From Acanthopleura granulata (taxonomy: Eukaryota; Mollusca; Polyplacophora; Chitonida; Chitonidae): DNA of 64,000 nt. The stretch lies in NCBI GenBank assembly GCA_016165875.1, contig JABBOT010000082.1, positions 2,856,486 to 2,920,485 on the forward strand, in the 5' to 3' direction. Both the position numbers and the translations under genes were made by a program. This document shows, piece after piece, positions 61,942-64,000 of this stretch (the first letter of the stretch is position 1; every line of letters begins with the position of its first letter). The notes under the pieces are model-generated. The model had not been told where the DNA came from and did not search any database. It saw nothing but the letters and a program-made list of their open reading frames with translations.

Positions 61942-62470
61942 GTAAGCGAATACAGTAATCAAGAATACAGATATCGCGAAACTATATGCCTAATCTGGCC
62001 ATTATTTCAACCATTATTCTTTCTTTCCTATTAAATGTTGTATTTGTTGGGAAAATACACAGGCATGGACACACCAAATATAATTTATGCGGCAGAGATA
62101 TCTATCGGGAAGCTGTTTGGAAGCGACATCGTTATATTCACGTTGAAAACTCCCTAACATATATTTTTGTTTGGTGAACGAAGAGAGACTCACCCGTTCG
62201 AAGAAGTGTGGTTTTACAGAGCGTAATGTGGTTGCTTGTTGTCTATATGACAACCTGTGTATTCAGTTAGTTTGAACACCTATAGTTTAGTCAACAGTTA
62301 CGGCAATTTTGACACGGGATGCCCGTAATTATTCCCTCAATATGACCGGTTACATTTTTGTGACTGACGTGACGGACAAAATATTCATCAAACAGAGCAT
62401 TTACTGTATTTATTACTTTCCTGGTTACAGGCAAGAATACCACACCTATTGTCTATATCATCTATTGTCA

Positions 62471-62516
<46 letters not shown>
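62471..62516. repeat. (AT)n microsatellite at the fusion of block copies 2 and 3
   Basis: About 23 AT units. The right side resumes inside the element's AT-rich centre. Confidence 0.92.
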
Positions 62517-62519
<3 letters not shown>

Positions 62520-63129
62520 GATATATATATTCTCGTTGAACGTAGACATGTAGCAATTAAAGGATATTTTGCAGGTAAAAGGAATCTGTCACATCATTGT
62601 CCTTCGATATAATCCAAAAAATCAATCGTAGCACCTCAGTTTTTATTTCCATTTTACTCTCTGTAAGAAATGCCAAAAAACAATGAAGGCCATGTTTGGA
62701 ATCAGCACAAAACTACCTTTCAGGTGATGCGTACTTTCTAGAAATGTGGTCTGTTCTTTTAAGATGTATTTTTTTTGTTACATGGGCCTTGCTTGATTTG
62801 ATTTGGAAATAAGAAATGAAGAAATGATCGCCTTTACTATGTGTTCTCGTTTAACATATGTATACCCCTTTTTTCGCTTCAAGCGACAACGGTGTCGTAC
62901 ATGAATTACAAGTATAGAGTAAAATTATAGCAGTATATGATAATTTATGACAAAATCTTTGCGACTGTATACGGTCGAAACATTGTGCGATGTCACCGAA
63001 ATACAGTTATTCCTCACTATACTATACTGGGCCTTTTCGCTGTATACGGCGAGAAAATTATGTGAACTGACCAAGAAAATATTCAGTGAAACAGAGCGAT
63101 TATTATTTATGCTGCTTTCTCGTTTCCAG

Positions 63130-63198
63130 CTGAGAACACGACACCAAGTATATCAACAACGGTCGCTGCTGTAACAACAACTACCAGATCGACAGAAA
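63130..63198 (+). CDS. Thr/Ser-rich cassette exon, copy 3
   Basis: 69 bases, coding identical in sense to copy 1 (PSIST). Further copies may follow beyond 64000. Confidence 0.58.
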
Positions 63199-63693
63199 GT
63201 AAGCGAATACAGTAATCAAGAATACAGATATCGCGAAACTAAATGCCTAATCTGGCCATTATTTCAACCATTATTCTTTCTTTCCTATTAAATGTTGTAT
63301 TTGTTGGAAAAATGCACAGGCATGGACACACCAAATATAATTTATGCGGCAGAGATATCTATCGGGAAGCTGTTTGGAAGCGACATCGTTAAATTCACAT
63401 CGTTATATATAACTCCCTAACATATATTTTTGTTTGGTGAACGAAGAGAGACTCACCCGTTCGAAGAAGTGTGGTTTTACAGAGCGTAATATGGTTGTGC
63501 GTTATTTATATGACAACCTGTGTATTCAGTTAGTTTGAACACCTATAGCTTAGTGAACAGTTACGGCAATTTTGACACGGGATGTCCGTAATTATTCCCT
63601 CAATATGACTGGTCACATTTTTGTAATTGACGTGACGGACAAAATATTCATCAAACAGAGCATTTACTGTATTTATTACTTTCCTGGTTACAG

Positions 63694-63733
63694 CCAAGAA
63701 TACCACACCTATTGTCTATATCATCTATTGTTA
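63694..63733 (+). CDS. Possible second-type exon, copy 3
   Basis: Between TTCCTGGTTACAG and TTA|GTATGT; 40 bases. In phase 1 it reads KNTTPIVYIIYC. The asymmetric length would shift frame downstream, so use in the mRNA is doubtful. Confidence 0.25.
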
Positions 63734-64000
63734 GTATGTCGACAACGGCAACAGGTGGACCCATAGACTTCATGAATTCATGACAGCATAAATGCAGATG
63801 AAGGGAAAATGCCTGTAAACTCACTTCAGTACAGAAAGCGTTAGTCTGTCTCCATAGTATTTGTTGTGCATGGCGATTATAAACATGTATGCGCACAAAA
63901 CATAAAATGTGCAGGTGGGATAACTACTTAAGAAAGGTGTTAAGAAGTGAAATTATTATATTTTAGTTGATGTTTCTCCAATTTAAGATATATTATCTTT

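Larger units (their letters stand above)
59381..64000 (+). repeat. Three-copy tandem block (spacings about 1720 and 1257 bases), open at right edge
   Basis: Equivalent points: the Thr-rich exon at 60151, 61873 and 63130; 'ctcgt.gaacgtagacatgt' at about 59553, 61271 and 62531. Copy 1 runs 59381-61100, copy 2 61101 to about 62470, copy 3 about 62520-64000. Copies 2 and 3 are fused at an (AT)n run, with the end of copy 2 and the left element arm of copy 3 missing. Identity is roughly 95 per cent, so the duplication is recent. Confidence 0.93.

Noticed and set aside
59968..63174. 75-residue frame MTRSLRLYTVETLC... conserved in three copies
   Set aside because: Its conservation follows from the recent block duplication. 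It runs through the splice sites of the Thr-rich exon, and the frame within that exon differs from the proposed one.
60593..63766. 64-76 residue frame MTRDARNYSLNMTGYIF... in three copies
   Set aside because: Same reason: preserved by recent duplication, and changed at its end in copy 2 by the (AT)n fusion.

Overview
This is nuclear DNA from an animal, most probably a mollusc or a close lophotrochozoan relative. Coding sequence is split into small exons with GT-AG introns. There is a Toll-like receptor of invertebrate type and long AT-rich non-coding DNA. About thirty copies of a tRNA-headed SINE with an (AAAT)n tail are present, plus a second tRNA-headed SINE family and several MITE-like inverted-repeat elements. 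No bacterial-type genes or CRISPR arrays are visible.

Layout. (1) 2058-4043, minus: the first three coding exons of an ABCA-family lipid transporter that continues past the left edge. A 1.7 kb satellite-like array (4906-6625) lies upstream of it. (2) 12656-15661, plus: a complete Toll-like receptor gene with a TATA box, a short non-coding first exon, one intron and a single coding exon. (3) 19108-44057, minus: a complete DDX31/Dbp7-type DEAD-box RNA helicase gene. I rebuilt 16 coding exons; they join in frame into 681 codons plus stop, and an AATAAA signal lies about 155 bases past the stop. (4) 45862 onward, plus: a signal-peptide exon, divergent from DDX31. Far downstream (59.4-64 kb) a block is present three times, and each copy carries the same 69-base, phase 1-1, Thr/Ser-rich exon. 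I infer one secreted mucin-like gene still open at the right edge. (5) Between these lie transposon debris, including a broken RecQ-like helicase fragment at about 50.26-50.43 kb.

Most striking feature. Five intron-exon boundaries of the DDX31 gene have been amplified or copied into tandem arrays on their intron side. Exon 8 (the DEAD-box exon) has a 97-base unit, about 26 copies. Exon 10 has a 107-base unit, about 10 copies. Exon 16 has a 91-base unit, 13 copies. Exon 15 has four diverged copies, and the acceptor tract of exon 13 has a 26-base unit, about 24 copies. Three of the arrays (exons 8, 10 and 16) carry dozens of intact-looking copies of the true splice site and exon edge. Reading them in frame predicts an early stop whenever an array copy is used in place of the site next to the exon. 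Array-wide decoy splicing is my inference; the exon-derived repeats are directly visible.

Gene arrangement: ABCA and TLR are head to head, TLR and DDX31 are tail to tail, and DDX31 and the signal-peptide gene are head to head about 1.8 kb apart. I see no functional operon-like link; the genes look independent (lipid transport, innate immunity, ribosome assembly, secreted glycoprotein).
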